This document shows, one piece after another, positions 1 through 8,830 of a DNA stretch of 64,000 bases. Under the pieces are notes generated by a model. The model was not told the origin of the DNA, did no database searches, and saw nothing but the letters and a program-made list of their open reading frames with translations. Each line of letters begins with the position of its first letter. The first letter of the stretch is position 1. Location of the stretch: the NCBI RefSeq assembly GCF_014641595.1, contig NZ_BMIA01000001.1, forward strand, positions 434,001-498,000. Reading direction: 5' to 3'. A program made the translations under genes and the position numbers. Source of the DNA: Dyadobacter endophyticus (GTDB lineage: Bacteria > Bacteroidota > Bacteroidia > Cytophagales > Spirosomataceae).

Positions 1-2
1 TG

Positions 3-746
3 CCGCTTTGGATAGGATGTCAGTCAAGTGACCCTTCTGAGTTTGGAATAGTACCCAATCACGTCGCCTATGACGATGAGGCCCCATTGAAGATAAAGGC
101 ATCTTGCAATGATGCAAACTGTAAGGAGCCAAGCTACGAAGAGCGTTACACATACACTACCGAAGGTAAGCTAAGTAAGGTCGAGACTTTTAGCAGGGAC
201 GCTTCCGGTGTTTTGCAGATGCAGTCATATACTGACTACTTTTTTGATGTCAACGGCATAACAACGGGTAAAATCCAATACTACAGGCACGGATCCTTGC
301 CGGGCTGGGTGGCTTATTACGAATCGGAATTTGTGTATAAGGATGGTGTGCTGAAATTTGAAAAGACATATTTCAACAGGCACCAGCCCGAACAAAAGAT
401 GCTGACCGGAGCGGTCGAATATGAATATAAAAATGGGAAAAAAGTCGGTCAGAGGTGGACCGATGAGCACAATCAATTGTATCGGCGCGTGGAATACGGA
501 TACAACAACGCCGTCGTGAACCTGGAAACGTGGTATGATCAGAAAAACAATGTGATCAGAATTTTTGAACACAAGTTTTCAGGGAACCGCCGACAAATAG
601 GGGAGTATCTGCTCAATTCAAAAGAGCTGCTCGCCATGATAGAAAAGACGTACGATGAAAAGGGAAGGTTAGCTACCCAAGAAACCAAGGTGCACAACCC
701 ACTGCTTTGCGCGATGACACCGGGACTAATAAAGTATACCTATTAG
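3..746 (+). CDS. Lipoprotein of unknown function, 5' end cut by window edge
   Basis: The frame is open from the first bases of the window, so the gene begins upstream; 247 residues are visible. The first visible residues read PLWIGCQSSDPSE, which looks like the end of a lipoprotein signal peptide with Cys as the lipidated residue followed by acidic residues, so the product is probably an outer-membrane lipoprotein. An internal TTG at 87 could be mistaken for the start but lies after the lipobox. The mature part is rich in short Tyr/Gly/Lys strands (for example YTTEGKLSKVETF and YEYKNGKKVGQRW) spaced like the YD-type or MORN-like beta repeats of many Bacteroidota surface lipoproteins. I do not recognise a specific family, and no catalytic motif is visible. 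Confidence 0.7.
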   Translation, partial: PLWIGCQSSDPSEFGIVPNHVAYDDEAPLKIKASCNDANCKEPSYEERYTYTTEGKLSKVETFSRDASGVLQMQSYTDYFFDVNGITTGKIQYYRHGSLPGWVAYYESEFVYKDGVLKFEKTYFNRHQPEQKMLTGAVEYEYKNGKKVGQRWTDEHNQLYRRVEYGYNNAVVNLETWYDQKNNVIRIFEHKFSGNRRQIGEYLLNSKELLAMIEKTYDEKGRLATQETKVHNPLLCAMTPGLIKYTY

Positions 747-1024
747 GGCGGCAGGTGATCGGGGTTTTATGGCGAAAAGTATTTGACATCCGTTAACTAA
801 CTTCTTCCGCGGATTGCCCGCAGATTCATTGCAACCGCTCTCAAAATGCAATACTTTTATTTATTATACCATTTACAGACCAGCTTTTCGAGCGTCTTGT
901 TGGCCGGGTATCGATGAACCAAAGAAAATCCAGGTAATCAGGTTGCATTTCCAGGTAACTGTGGCGCATCTCGCTACCACAAGTGGCTCGGCGCGCTTAC
1001 GGTAGTCTTCAACGACACAAACCC

Positions 1025-4000
1025 ATGAAAAGAATAATTCTGCTTTTCGCTCTGGCGATGGGCCCGGATGTTGCGGCGCAGAGTCCTGAATCGCCGCTGG
1101 CCCGCATCTGGCAGCAGAGTCTTCCTTTTATCACTAATTACTCCACAAATGAATATAAAGCAGCGTTTCAAAACTGGGCGCTGGCCCAGGGCGAAAACGG
1201 CGTCATCTATGCAGCAAATAATTCCGGGGTGCTCGAATATGATGGGGTTTCATGGAAGCTCATTCCAACTACGGAGGGCAACCCGGTACGGTCGCTGGCC
1301 AAAGATTCGACGGGGCGCATTTATGTGGGTGGATCTGGCGAGGTGGGTTACCTGGCGATCAATGACAAAAATAAAACGGATTTCCACTCCCTGAAAAACA
1401 AACTGAACCGCTCCGACTGGAACTTCGGAAACGTCTGGTTCACCTTTGCCCACAATGGCTCTGTCTATTTCGTTTGCGATCTGCACATTCTCGAATGGGT
1501 GAATGGCAGGTTCAGAGTTTGGAAAAGTGATATCGGTGCGCTCGGTTTTGCCTGGCTCGTCAATGGGGCGTTGTATGTGAGCACAAGTGAAAAGGGTTTG
1601 TTGCGAAAACACAAAGATGGGCTGAAACCGGTCCCGGGAGGGGAGGCATTCAAAGGGATGGGGCTCAGCGGCTTGCTGCCATATCAAGGAAACAAGCTAC
1701 TGGCAGTCGGGCTCAGTAAGGAGTTTTTCATTTACGACGGATCAAAGCTGGAACCGTTCATGAGGAATGGGCAAAGGGTTCGGATCCGGGATGCTGTCTA
1801 TCATGGTCTGCGGCTGAGTAATGGGGACTACGCCTTGGCTACCACCGGTTCGGGCCTTTACCTGATGGACCGGAACGGCGCGATCCGTAGTAACTTCTGC
1901 CGCAAGGAGGGGGTTTCAAGCGATGCGGTCTATTCGGTTTTTGAAGACGCAGAAAAGGATTTGTGGCTTGCAACCGACAATGGGATCAGCCGTCTTGAAA
2001 CCAACTCGCCGCTCCGGATATTGAACGAAAATCATGGCCTCGACGAAAATCCAATGGATATCGAGGTATTCAATAACAAACTGTTTACGACCAATAGCAA
2101 GGGGCTTTTCGAGCTGAACCGCGTGCCGTCACAAGGTTTGCTAAAACCCTATTTTAAGAAAATTGAAGGAATCGACAACTTGACGATGCATTGCCAGGTG
2201 TTTGGTGACGAATTGATTGTATCTAACTATGACGGTGTTTTTAGGCTCGATCAAAAAGGAAACAAATCACTACTGGCAAAAGAGCACGTTGTGCGTGTTG
2301 AGGAATCGCGCCAGGCGCAGCCGCCAACGCATTTGCTGGTTGGCCTGGAAGGAAACGGACTTACAGAGCTGCTCTTTTCCAACGGGAAATGGGTACAGGG
2401 CAGCAGGCGCGAGGATATGAAGTTTTACTCGGAAAGTTTTGCGCGGGCTGCGGACGGGACGATTCTGATAAACAGTCGCCGAAACGGAATCTATGAAATA
2501 GCCTGGCAGACGCCTGAGAACATGCGCTCGCAGCAGCATACCCTCGGAGAGGAATTCAAGTTGATCCACCACGGGCCGGAGAATGGACTATCATCGAATA
2601 AAATCCGCTGGCTCGAAAGGGTGGGAAATACCGTCTACGCATCCACCGACGAAGCAATGCACCGCTTCAATTCTGATAAGCGCGTTTTTGAAGTGGACTC
2701 GCTGATCACGACCAGTGTGGCGCCTTACAAAGGCGGGTGGATCAATGAAATCATCGCAGGCCGCGACGGAACGATGTGGTTTACGCTTTACCACAATTAT
2801 CAAAGCCATGTTTTCGAGTACAGTTATAACCGGATGCGGCGACTGCCGATTTCGGGCAGGCTATCGGATGCGCTCATTTCCAAAATCCACGATAACGGGG
2901 ATGGGTTTATGCTTTTTGGGTCCAACAAATGGATCGTGCTTTTTGATAGAAACTTGAAGATCAGCGCCGGGAAGTCGTTTAAAACGCTCATCCGCCAGAT
3001 TTCAATCGACCAGGACTCGCTGGTTAGTTTCCGGGGGCGTCAGTCGGTGCCAGAAATCGCTTATGGGCACAGGCTACGGTTTCAGTTCGCATTGCCGAGC
3101 TATGACCTTTCAAACAAAAATCAATTTCAATATTTTCTTGAGGGTTTTCACGACCAATGGTCGGCCTGGACGGAAGAGTCCTTTGTGGATTTTACCAACT
3201 TACCGGAAGGGAATTACGTGTTTCGCGTGCGTGGCAGGGACGTATATGGCAATGCGGGAGCCGAAGACCGGCTGGTGTTTATCGTCCTGCCACCCTGGTA
3301 CCGCAGTTGGTGGGCACTGGCGATTTACGCGCTGCTTTTGGTTGGAATGGCAGCCATACTGGTACGTTTTCGGGAAAGAAAGCTAAAAAAGGAGAAGCTT
3401 GCCCTGGAAGATACAGTACGCGAACGGACGGAAAAAATCTTGCTCCAAACAGAAGAGCTGAAAGAAATGGACCGGCTGAAATCGCGTTTTTTTGCCAATA
3501 TATCCCACGAGTTCCGCACGCCGCTAACGCTTATCTTAGCACCTCTCGAGGAAGAACTGGCCAAAAAACCACCCGCCGAACAGGGCAGGCTGCTTATTAT
3601 GAAGCGTTACGCTAACCGGCTGCTAGAGCTGGTCAATCAACTGCTTAACCTTTCAAAGTTGGAAGCCGGAAAAATGGAACTGCAGGTGCAAAATGTGGAG
3701 CTGCGCCAGTTTCTGAGTGTGCTGTCATCTTCTTTCGACTCGCTGGCGCAGCATAAAGGAATCTCTTTTGAAAAATCAGTCGGCGTGCCTGAGGGGTCTT
3801 TCTGGTTTGATCCCGACAAGCTGGAAAAGGTGATCATTAATCTGCTTTCAAACGCATTCAAATTCACACCGGCAAGTGGTTTGGTGAAGTTTGAGGCGAA
3901 CATGGATGAGCAATCAGGCAGACAAATGCTTTGCATTGCCGTATCGGATACCGGACGTGGCATTGCTCCGGAAGAGCAGAAACAGGTGTTCGAATCGTTT

Positions 4001-5068
4001 TACCAGGCCCGGCAGACTGTCGAGAACCAGGATGGCGGCACCGGTTTGGGGCTTGCGTTTGCCAGGGAGCTCGTCAAACTGCATAAAGGCGATATTTCGC
4101 TCCAAAGTCAGGTGGGGAAAGGATCTGTTTTCTCTATCCGGATACCGGTCAGCAAGGAGGCGTTTGATGCGAAGCAAATCGTCGAAGCGGGGTTGAGCGG
4201 ATATACCTTGCCGTCCGCGCAGGCCATATCGCTGCCGCTGGACGAACGGGAAGAAAACAAACGAGATGCTAGCGGACCCAAAAGCCGCGGCTCGGCACAG
4301 CGCGAAACAGTGTTGATCGTGGAGGATAATGCCGAACTGCGCGGCTACATGGCGTCATTGCTCGAAAACGACTACATCATTTACAAGGCGCCGGACGGTG
4401 CCGAGGCGCTTGCATGTGCACGGAAAGTATTGCCCAGCTTGATCATCAGCGACCTGATGATGCCCAAAATGGATGGTATGCAGCTTACCGCCAGCATCAA
4501 GTCCGACGAACGGACCAGCCATATCCCAGTGATTTTACTGACGGCGAAAAGCGGCCAGGAGTCGCGGATCGACGGGCTGAAAACCGGTGCGGACGACTAC
4601 CTGACCAAACCTTTTTCGGTGGAAGAGCTCACGGTGCGGGTCGCGAACCTAATCGAGCTGAGAAAGAAACTGGCCGAGCGTTACCGTGAACGCATCCGGG
4701 TACAAGTGACGCCCGCGGAGGAAATGTCGCTTGACGATAAATTTTTAATGAAGGCCAAAGAGATCGTTGAGGCGAACATGGAGGATGTTTTATTCTCGGT
4801 TGAAAAAATGGCCGAGGAAATGAGCCTTAGCCGTACCCAGCTGCTGCGAAAGCTGAAAGCCCTTACTGGCCTTGCCCCGAATGATTTTATCCGCGACCTG
4901 CGCCTGCAAAAGGCAGCGGAAATGATCCGCCAAAAGGCTGATACGATCACCCAGATTGGGTATGCCGTGGGCTTCAACGATCAATCGTATTTCAGCAAAA
5001 GCTTCAAAAAGGAATTCGGAGAAACCCCCACCGAGTATTCCGCAAGGGTTTCCCACAAAGAAGCGTAA
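1025..5068 (+). CDS. Hybrid two-component system sensor/regulator (HTCS)
   Basis: One-protein signal transduction system of 1347 residues that senses a ligand in the periplasm and regulates transcription in the cytoplasm. In order: signal peptide (MKRIILLFALAMGPDVAAQ); a two-component-regulator propeller region to about residue 690, with a clear blade near 296-324 (contains VYSVFEDAEKDLWLATDNG); a Y_Y_Y domain (about 690-755); one TM segment (about 762-782); HisKA with SHEFRTP, phospho-acceptor H828; HATPase with an N box (INLLSNAFKF), DTGRGI and GGTGLGLA; a receiver domain with D1143 in ISDLMMPKMDG and the Lys in TKPF; and a C-terminal AraC HTH (about 1245-1345). I chose ATG 1025 because it begins the signal peptide; an in-frame ATG at 983 adds 14 unlikely residues. 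HTCS proteins usually control an adjacent polysaccharide locus. Here the nearest SusC/SusD pair is 3.8 kb downstream, past unrelated genes, so the target is uncertain. Confidence 0.95.
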   Translation: MKRIILLFALAMGPDVAAQSPESPLARIWQQSLPFITNYSTNEYKAAFQNWALAQGENGVIYAANNSGVLEYDGVSWKLIPTTEGNPVRSLAKDSTGRIYVGGSGEVGYLAINDKNKTDFHSLKNKLNRSDWNFGNVWFTFAHNGSVYFVCDLHILEWVNGRFRVWKSDIGALGFAWLVNGALYVSTSEKGLLRKHKDGLKPVPGGEAFKGMGLSGLLPYQGNKLLAVGLSKEFFIYDGSKLEPFMRNGQRVRIRDAVYHGLRLSNGDYALATTGSGLYLMDRNGAIRSNFCRKEGVSSDAVYSVFEDAEKDLWLATDNGISRLETNSPLRILNENHGLDENPMDIEVFNNKLFTTNSKGLFELNRVPSQGLLKPYFKKIEGIDNLTMHCQVFGDELIVSNYDGVFRLDQKGNKSLLAKEHVVRVEESRQAQPPTHLLVGLEGNGLTELLFSNGKWVQGSRREDMKFYSESFARAADGTILINSRRNGIYEIAWQTPENMRSQQHTLGEEFKLIHHGPENGLSSNKIRWLERVGNTVYASTDEAMHRFNSDKRVFEVDSLITTSVAPYKGGWINEIIAGRDGTMWFTLYHNYQSHVFEYSYNRMRRLPISGRLSDALISKIHDNGDGFMLFGSNKWIVLFDRNLKISAGKSFKTLIRQISIDQDSLVSFRGRQSVPEIAYGHRLRFQFALPSYDLSNKNQFQYFLEGFHDQWSAWTEESFVDFTNLPEGNYVFRVRGRDVYGNAGAEDRLVFIVLPPWYRSWWALAIYALLLVGMAAILVRFRERKLKKEKLALEDTVRERTEKILLQTEELKEMDRLKSRFFANISHEFRTPLTLILAPLEEELAKKPPAEQGRLLIMKRYANRLLELVNQLLNLSKLEAGKMELQVQNVELRQFLSVLSSSFDSLAQHKGISFEKSVGVPEGSFWFDPDKLEKVIINLLSNAFKFTPASGLVKFEANMDEQSGRQMLCIAVSDTGRGIAPEEQKQVFESFYQARQTVENQDGGTGLGLAFARELVKLHKGDISLQSQVGKGSVFSIRIPVSKEAFDAKQIVEAGLSGYTLPSAQAISLPLDEREENKRDASGPKSRGSAQRETVLIVEDNAELRGYMASLLENDYIIYKAPDGAEALACARKVLPSLIISDLMMPKMDGMQLTASIKSDERTSHIPVILLTAKSGQESRIDGLKTGADDYLTKPFSVEELTVRVANLIELRKKLAERYRERIRVQVTPAEEMSLDDKFLMKAKEIVEANMEDVLFSVEKMAEEMSLSRTQLLRKLKALTGLAPNDFIRDLRLQKAAEMIRQKADTITQIGYAVGFNDQSYFSKSFKKEFGETPTEYSARVSHKEA

Positions 5069-5069
5069 A

Positions 5070-5687
5070 TCAAAGAATGCGTTTGACGAACCGGTAAACG
5101 GCGGTGTAAGGCACTTCGGCAGTGGAAGCTATATCGGCCGGAGGGGTTACCGGCGCTTTCCCGCCCTTGGTCGCAATCCTGAAAATGTAACCTACACCCT
5201 GGAATATGCCGGTCGGTTCTTGTCCGGTTTTGTTGCTCAGCAATAGCCAATCGATGCTGTTCGGATCGCTCGAAAATGTTTTGGCAGGACTGAATGCCTG
5301 TCCCATGATCGTATGGCCGGGACTTGCCAGTTTCCAAGTGGGACCGGCGTAATGGACGCCTATCTTAACATTGGACGCATCATAAAGATCTGCCTGCGGT
5401 GCGACAAACACCCATTCGTACTGAACCGGAGTTACACCTGCCTTCACTTGCGCCTTGTATTTCTGCACACCCACGGCAAAGTAGGTCGCCACGCGTTGAT
5501 AACCCTTCGTGTCGGGGGGAAGAGAAAATGCGGCAGGCATCGCCAGGTTTTCACTTAGCTGGATGTGATCGGCTGGCGTAATGACCGGTTTGGGATCATC
5601 GTGATCAGTGCATGCATCGAAGAAGCCAAGCAAAACGACGAATGCTAGCATGTGGCCGGTGCGGCGGAAAAAGATTTTGTTTTTCAT
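5070..5687 (-). CDS. DUF3455 family lipoprotein
   Basis: 205-residue predicted lipoprotein. The signal peptide ends in GFFDACTDHDDP, with the lipidated Cys near residue 26 followed by the acidic tract TDHDDP. The mature part fits DUF3455: VGVQKYKAQVK, VGVHYAGPTWK, a WLLLSNK segment, VGYIFRIATKGGKAP and a closing VPYTAVYRF. The function of DUF3455 is not established. The gene converges on the hybrid sensor gene, with only 1 base between stop codons, and is divergent from the haloperoxidase-like lipoprotein gene. The shared 228-bp upstream region holds a large inverted repeat. Its CTDHD mature N-terminus recurs in that neighbour and in the lipoprotein at 40846-41853. Confidence 0.85.
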   Translation of the reverse strand: MKNKIFFRRTGHMLAFVVLLGFFDACTDHDDPKPVITPADHIQLSENLAMPAAFSLPPDTKGYQRVATYFAVGVQKYKAQVKAGVTPVQYEWVFVAPQADLYDASNVKIGVHYAGPTWKLASPGHTIMGQAFSPAKTFSSDPNSIDWLLLSNKTGQEPTGIFQGVGYIFRIATKGGKAPVTPPADIASTAEVPYTAVYRFVKRIL

Positions 5688-5781
5688 AGCTGTTTTTAAT
5701 GTAAATGATTTGGGTAAGCGTGGTTGATTTAACCGGTGGCAAAACTAAGGGCCGCCGACGGGCGCTGATTGTAATCCGGAT

Positions 5782-5850
5782 GCAAATCCGGGTAGTTATG
5801 CGCGGCGCATTCTCAGGCTCGGCAGCTGACGCATAATTACCTGGATTTGC
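5782..5850. promoter_or_regulatory. Large imperfect inverted repeat between divergent lipoprotein genes
   Basis: Two 21-base arms, 5782-5802 and 5830-5850, are reverse complements with only two mismatches, both able to pair as G-U in RNA, around a 27-base centre. A smaller perfect dyad, CCGGAT-gcaa-ATCCGG, overlaps the left arm at 5776-5791. The element lies 95 bases upstream of the DUF3455 start and 66 bases upstream of the haloperoxidase-like start. It could be an operator shared by both genes or a strong 5'-UTR hairpin. A possible promoter for the rightward gene follows it (TTTG at 5867, CAATTTTG at 5886, spacer 15, shorter than usual). Confidence 0.5.
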
Positions 5851-5915
5851 TTCGTCATTACAAGTTTTTGCCAGCCGCTACACCCCAATTTTGCAGCCTC
5901 AATTATCTATTAAAC

Positions 5916-7232
5916 ATGAAAAATTTAAGAGTCATGAAAAATGCAAGCGTATTGAAACGCATCAGACAATCGGCGATCGGGTTGCTTGGTTGCACCCTGT
6001 TCACCCTCTCGTGCACGGACCACGATGGCCCGCAAGTTCCGGCTGAGCCGGTCAGCTCTCCCGAGGTAGTTACCTCGTGGCTCAACATGCAATTGAAAAT
6101 CGCGCAGGCCATGCCCGCCTCACCGCCCGTTCATGCCCGCAGGTGGGCTTACAGTGGTGTCGCACTGTGGGAATCCCTGCAGCCTGGGTTACCGGGTTAT
6201 CGGTCGATTGCCTCGCAGCTCAATGGCTTGCCTGCACTGCCGCAACCGTCCCCGTCGCTGACCTATTATTACCCGGCCAGCGCCAATGCAGCGCTTGCGG
6301 CTATCAACCGGGCGATTCATCCCGGGATTTCCGCTATCACCCTGGCCCGCATCGATTCGCTAGAAGCCGTCAACCTGGCGAAGTACCAGCAGCACCAGCA
6401 ACCGGATGTGCTCGCGAATTCCGTCGACTTCGGGAAGAAAATTGCAGCAGCGGTCTTCGAATGGTCTAAAACCGATGGCTATGATAGCGCCACACCTTAT
6501 ACGCCACTAGGTGGAGCCGCGTACTGGAAACCCACGCCGCCTGCATTTGGGCCTGCCATACTTTCGAACTGGGGCAAGGTACGTACGATTGTTTCAAACA
6601 GTGATGCGGGGGCGGAACAAGGCGCGCCGATAGCTTATTCGGAAGATAAAACTTCGGAATATTACAAACAGGTGGAGGAGCTCTACAACATTTCCCAGTC
6701 ACTCACCCAGGAGCAGCGGACGATCGCCACGTACTGGCCGGACAATTCATGGCATAATGTGTTAAGCCAGGTGCTGGCGACCGAGAAGCCAGGGCTGGCA
6801 GTTGCGGCAAAAGCATTTACGCAATTGGGAATAGCGATGTCGGACGGTGCCATCAGCCTTTGCAAAGGGAAATACGTCTACCAGGGAGTGCGCCCCGTCA
6901 CCTACATCCGGACCATCTTGAACCATCCTGAATGGAATACTGTGATCCCGACGCCGCCTCACCCGGAATATCCCTCGGGGCACTCGGTGATGTCGGCGGC
7001 GGCCGCCGAGGTATTGACAGCTACTTTTGGTGAACACTACCATTACACCGACAAGCCCTACAACCTCCCCGCTTTCGCGCCGAGACAATTCAACTCGTTT
7101 GACGAAGCTGCCGCCGAGGCTGCGGTTTCGAGGGTGTACGCCGGGATTCACTACCGCAAAACGTGTGAAGTGAGTTTGTTGCACGGCAAAATCGTGGGGC
7201 AAAATGTGATTAATGCATTGAAATTCGAATAA
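5916..7232 (+). CDS. Vanadium-dependent haloperoxidase/PAP2-type phosphatase lipoprotein
   Basis: 438-residue lipoprotein of the vanadium haloperoxidase/PAP2 superfamily, which binds vanadate or phosphate in a shared site. The three binding motifs are present: K319-x6-R326-P327 (KYVYQGVRP), the PSGH motif with H356 (YPSGHSVMSA), and S-R406-x5-H412 (SRVYAGIHYRKT). The Asp often found four residues after the last His is replaced by Thr. The signal peptide ends LSCTDHDGP, so the enzyme is probably anchored to an outer or periplasmic membrane face. I chose ATG 5916; an in-frame ATG at 5934 is also possible, while the TTG at 5847 lies in the inverted repeat. Sequence alone cannot separate haloperoxidase from phosphatase activity; secreted Bacteroidota members are usually annotated as haloperoxidases. 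Confidence 0.88.
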   Translation: MKNLRVMKNASVLKRIRQSAIGLLGCTLFTLSCTDHDGPQVPAEPVSSPEVVTSWLNMQLKIAQAMPASPPVHARRWAYSGVALWESLQPGLPGYRSIASQLNGLPALPQPSPSLTYYYPASANAALAAINRAIHPGISAITLARIDSLEAVNLAKYQQHQQPDVLANSVDFGKKIAAAVFEWSKTDGYDSATPYTPLGGAAYWKPTPPAFGPAILSNWGKVRTIVSNSDAGAEQGAPIAYSEDKTSEYYKQVEELYNISQSLTQEQRTIATYWPDNSWHNVLSQVLATEKPGLAVAAKAFTQLGIAMSDGAISLCKGKYVYQGVRPVTYIRTILNHPEWNTVIPTPPHPEYPSGHSVMSAAAAEVLTATFGEHYHYTDKPYNLPAFAPRQFNSFDEAAAEAAVSRVYAGIHYRKTCEVSLLHGKIVGQNVINALKFE

Positions 7233-7275
7233 TAAATCGATGCCCGGCTAACCCGCCGGCATACTTAAATTGGCC

Positions 7276-7350
7276 ATGAAAATTCTTAATTTAACAACCC
7301 TGCTTCTCGCCCTGTTTCTCTCCTTGATGTGTTATTTGGGAGTGGCTTGA
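7276..7350 (+). CDS. Possible 24-residue hydrophobic peptide
   Basis: Between the haloperoxidase and methyltransferase genes a short frame encodes MKILNLTTLLLALFLSLMCY followed by LGVA and a TGA stop. It looks like a single membrane segment or an isolated signal peptide: a basic start and a Leu-rich core. It could be a tiny membrane protein, a remnant of a secreted-protein gene, or chance. There is no ribosome binding signal either way, as is normal in this phylum. Confidence 0.25.
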   Translation: MKILNLTTLLLALFLSLMCYLGVA

Positions 7351-7382
7351 CGAAAATCTAAATCAGTATCTATTAACTATAA

Positions 7383-8207
7383 ATGAAAAATAAAATGAAT
7401 GCAAACAAAGCACTTTGGGAAAAGGGTGATTTCACTCGTCTTGCAGAAACAATGCGCGAAAGCGGCTCTGCATTGGTAGAAAAATTAGGGATAAAAAAGG
7501 GCATGGACGTGCTGGATCTTGGCTGTGGCGACGGCACCACAGCGATACCTGCTGCCAGGCTGGGCGCGAATGTTCAGGGTGTGGATATTGCCCGGAACCT
7601 CGTCGAAGCCGGCAATGCTCGGGTAAAGCGGGAGGGGCTGACCAATATCACATTCCGGGAAGGCGACGCGATTGACCTCAATGACATTGCCGATGAATCG
7701 TTCGACTTGGTAGTAAGTGTTTTCGGTGCAATGTTCGCGCCCAAGCCGTTTGACGTAGCGAAAGAAATGTTTCGCGTGACGCGTCACGGTGGCAAAATTG
7801 TGATGGGTAACTGGATACCTGGCGACCCGACCCTTGTTGCACAGATCCTCAAAGTAAGCTCGGCTTACACGCCCGCCCCGCCGGAGGGCTTCGTCAGTCC
7901 GATGCTGTGGGGAGTAGAAACCAATGTAATAGAACGTTTCGTTGCGGCAGGCGCCTCGAAAGACAACATCTCTTTCGAAAGAGAAACATTCACATTTCGG
8001 GCGCCATTTTCCCCGGCAACATTTCTCGACACGTTCAGAAAATACTATGGCCCTACGATGAATGCATTTGAAGCGGCCGAAGTAAATGGAAAACAAGCCG
8101 ATCTTCTACGTGAATTGGGAGCTTTGTTCGAAAGCCAGAATCAGAGTAGCGACAAAAATGTGACATCGATTCCTGCCACATTCCTGAAAGTTACAATTCT
8201 TCGATAG
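7383..8207 (+). CDS. Class I SAM-dependent methyltransferase
   Basis: 274-residue cytoplasmic methyltransferase. Motif I is VLDLGCGDGTTA (residues 43-54), followed by an acidic strand end (VQGVDIA), a motif II-like GDAIDLN and a motif IV-like FDLVVSVFGAMFAPKPF. Family fold and SAM binding are secure; the substrate is not. The C-terminal half (about 150-274) resembles the cap of small-molecule C- or O-methyltransferases of the UbiE/SmtA type. ATG 7383 is used; ATG 7398 is an alternative four residues in. An intrinsic terminator follows, so the gene is probably a single transcription unit. Confidence 0.88.
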   Translation: MKNKMNANKALWEKGDFTRLAETMRESGSALVEKLGIKKGMDVLDLGCGDGTTAIPAARLGANVQGVDIARNLVEAGNARVKREGLTNITFREGDAIDLNDIADESFDLVVSVFGAMFAPKPFDVAKEMFRVTRHGGKIVMGNWIPGDPTLVAQILKVSSAYTPAPPEGFVSPMLWGVETNVIERFVAAGASKDNISFERETFTFRAPFSPATFLDTFRKYYGPTMNAFEAAEVNGKQADLLRELGALFESQNQSSDKNVTSIPATFLKVTILR

Positions 8208-8223
8208 AAAAACTTGGCGAGAG

Positions 8224-8269
8224 AGGTCTGTACTCATTTTGCGGCAGCAATTTGGGTACAGGCCTTTTT
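8224..8269 (+). terminator. Intrinsic terminator after methyltransferase gene
   Basis: Stem AGGTCTGTAC (8224-8233) pairs with GTACAGGCCT (8256-8265) with one wobble, and is followed by TTTTTATTTG. It lies 17 bases after the methyltransferase stop. Confidence 0.7.
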
Positions 8270-8830
8270 ATTTGTTGCAAGTGCGGTTTACAATGAATTT
8301 CAGAACGGACCGATGGCTATTGCCAAAACATCGTCACACAAGAGCCGGGTTGACCCCACTTAGCTCCACAATTGTCAAAGCTCCCAGACCTGCAATGATC
8401 CTTTTTGGATTTCTCTAATGTCAATATTGTACAATAGTTTGATAAAATGCGCTAAGTGTAAATTTGTAGACAAAAATGTCAGCTTTTAAATTTTTCTATT
8501 GCATTATCCGAGCTATTTGTATTAATTTACCTTCGGTTAAATCAGTAAATGTTATTTGTTATTTGAATAATGCTCTTTTTATTGACTTAAAGCTTCTTTC
8601 TTCTTCGACTCAGCAGAGTGGCAGCGTTGCTTAGACTTTACACCCCATTCTGCTTTTATGACCTGCTTTCGTCTACGATCGTACGCACGCTGCCCGTTAG
8701 CGTGAACAGGGAACTATTGCCAATGCCTAACTAAAACCAAAACTAAAAACTCCATGTATGCTTCCACCTGACCGCCACCTGATGGCCCGACTCTCGTTAT
8801 TTCATTCTTCAAACACTAACTAATTTCTTT
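8270..8830 (+). other. AT-rich leader and upstream region of SusC/SusD pair 1
   Basis: A 561-bp non-coding stretch with no convincing gene. It becomes very AT-rich after 8400 and contains the promoter candidate at 8438-8466. If that is the true promoter the susC-like mRNA has a leader of roughly 360 nt. Long leaders with regulatory or antisense RNAs are known for some Bacteroides susC genes; I see no specific structure to prove that here. A second weak -7-like element (TACCTTCG, 8528-8535) has no well-placed partner. Confidence 0.5.
8438..8466 (+). promoter_or_regulatory. Candidate Bacteroidota-type promoter upstream of SusC 1
   Basis: TTTG at 8438-8441, a 17-base spacer, then TAAATTTG at 8459-8466, matching the -33 TTTG and -7 TAnnTTTG consensus of the Bacteroidota primary sigma factor. 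The start would be near 8473. Confidence 0.45.

Noticed and set aside
814..1005. 63-codon frame before the hybrid sensor gene
   Set aside because: Atypical composition, no domain, and it overlaps the likely promoter region of the sensor gene.
5782..5850. Inverted repeat considered as the ends of an insertion sequence or MITE
   Set aside because: Only 27 bases lie between the arms, there is no transposase, and no target-site duplication was recognised.
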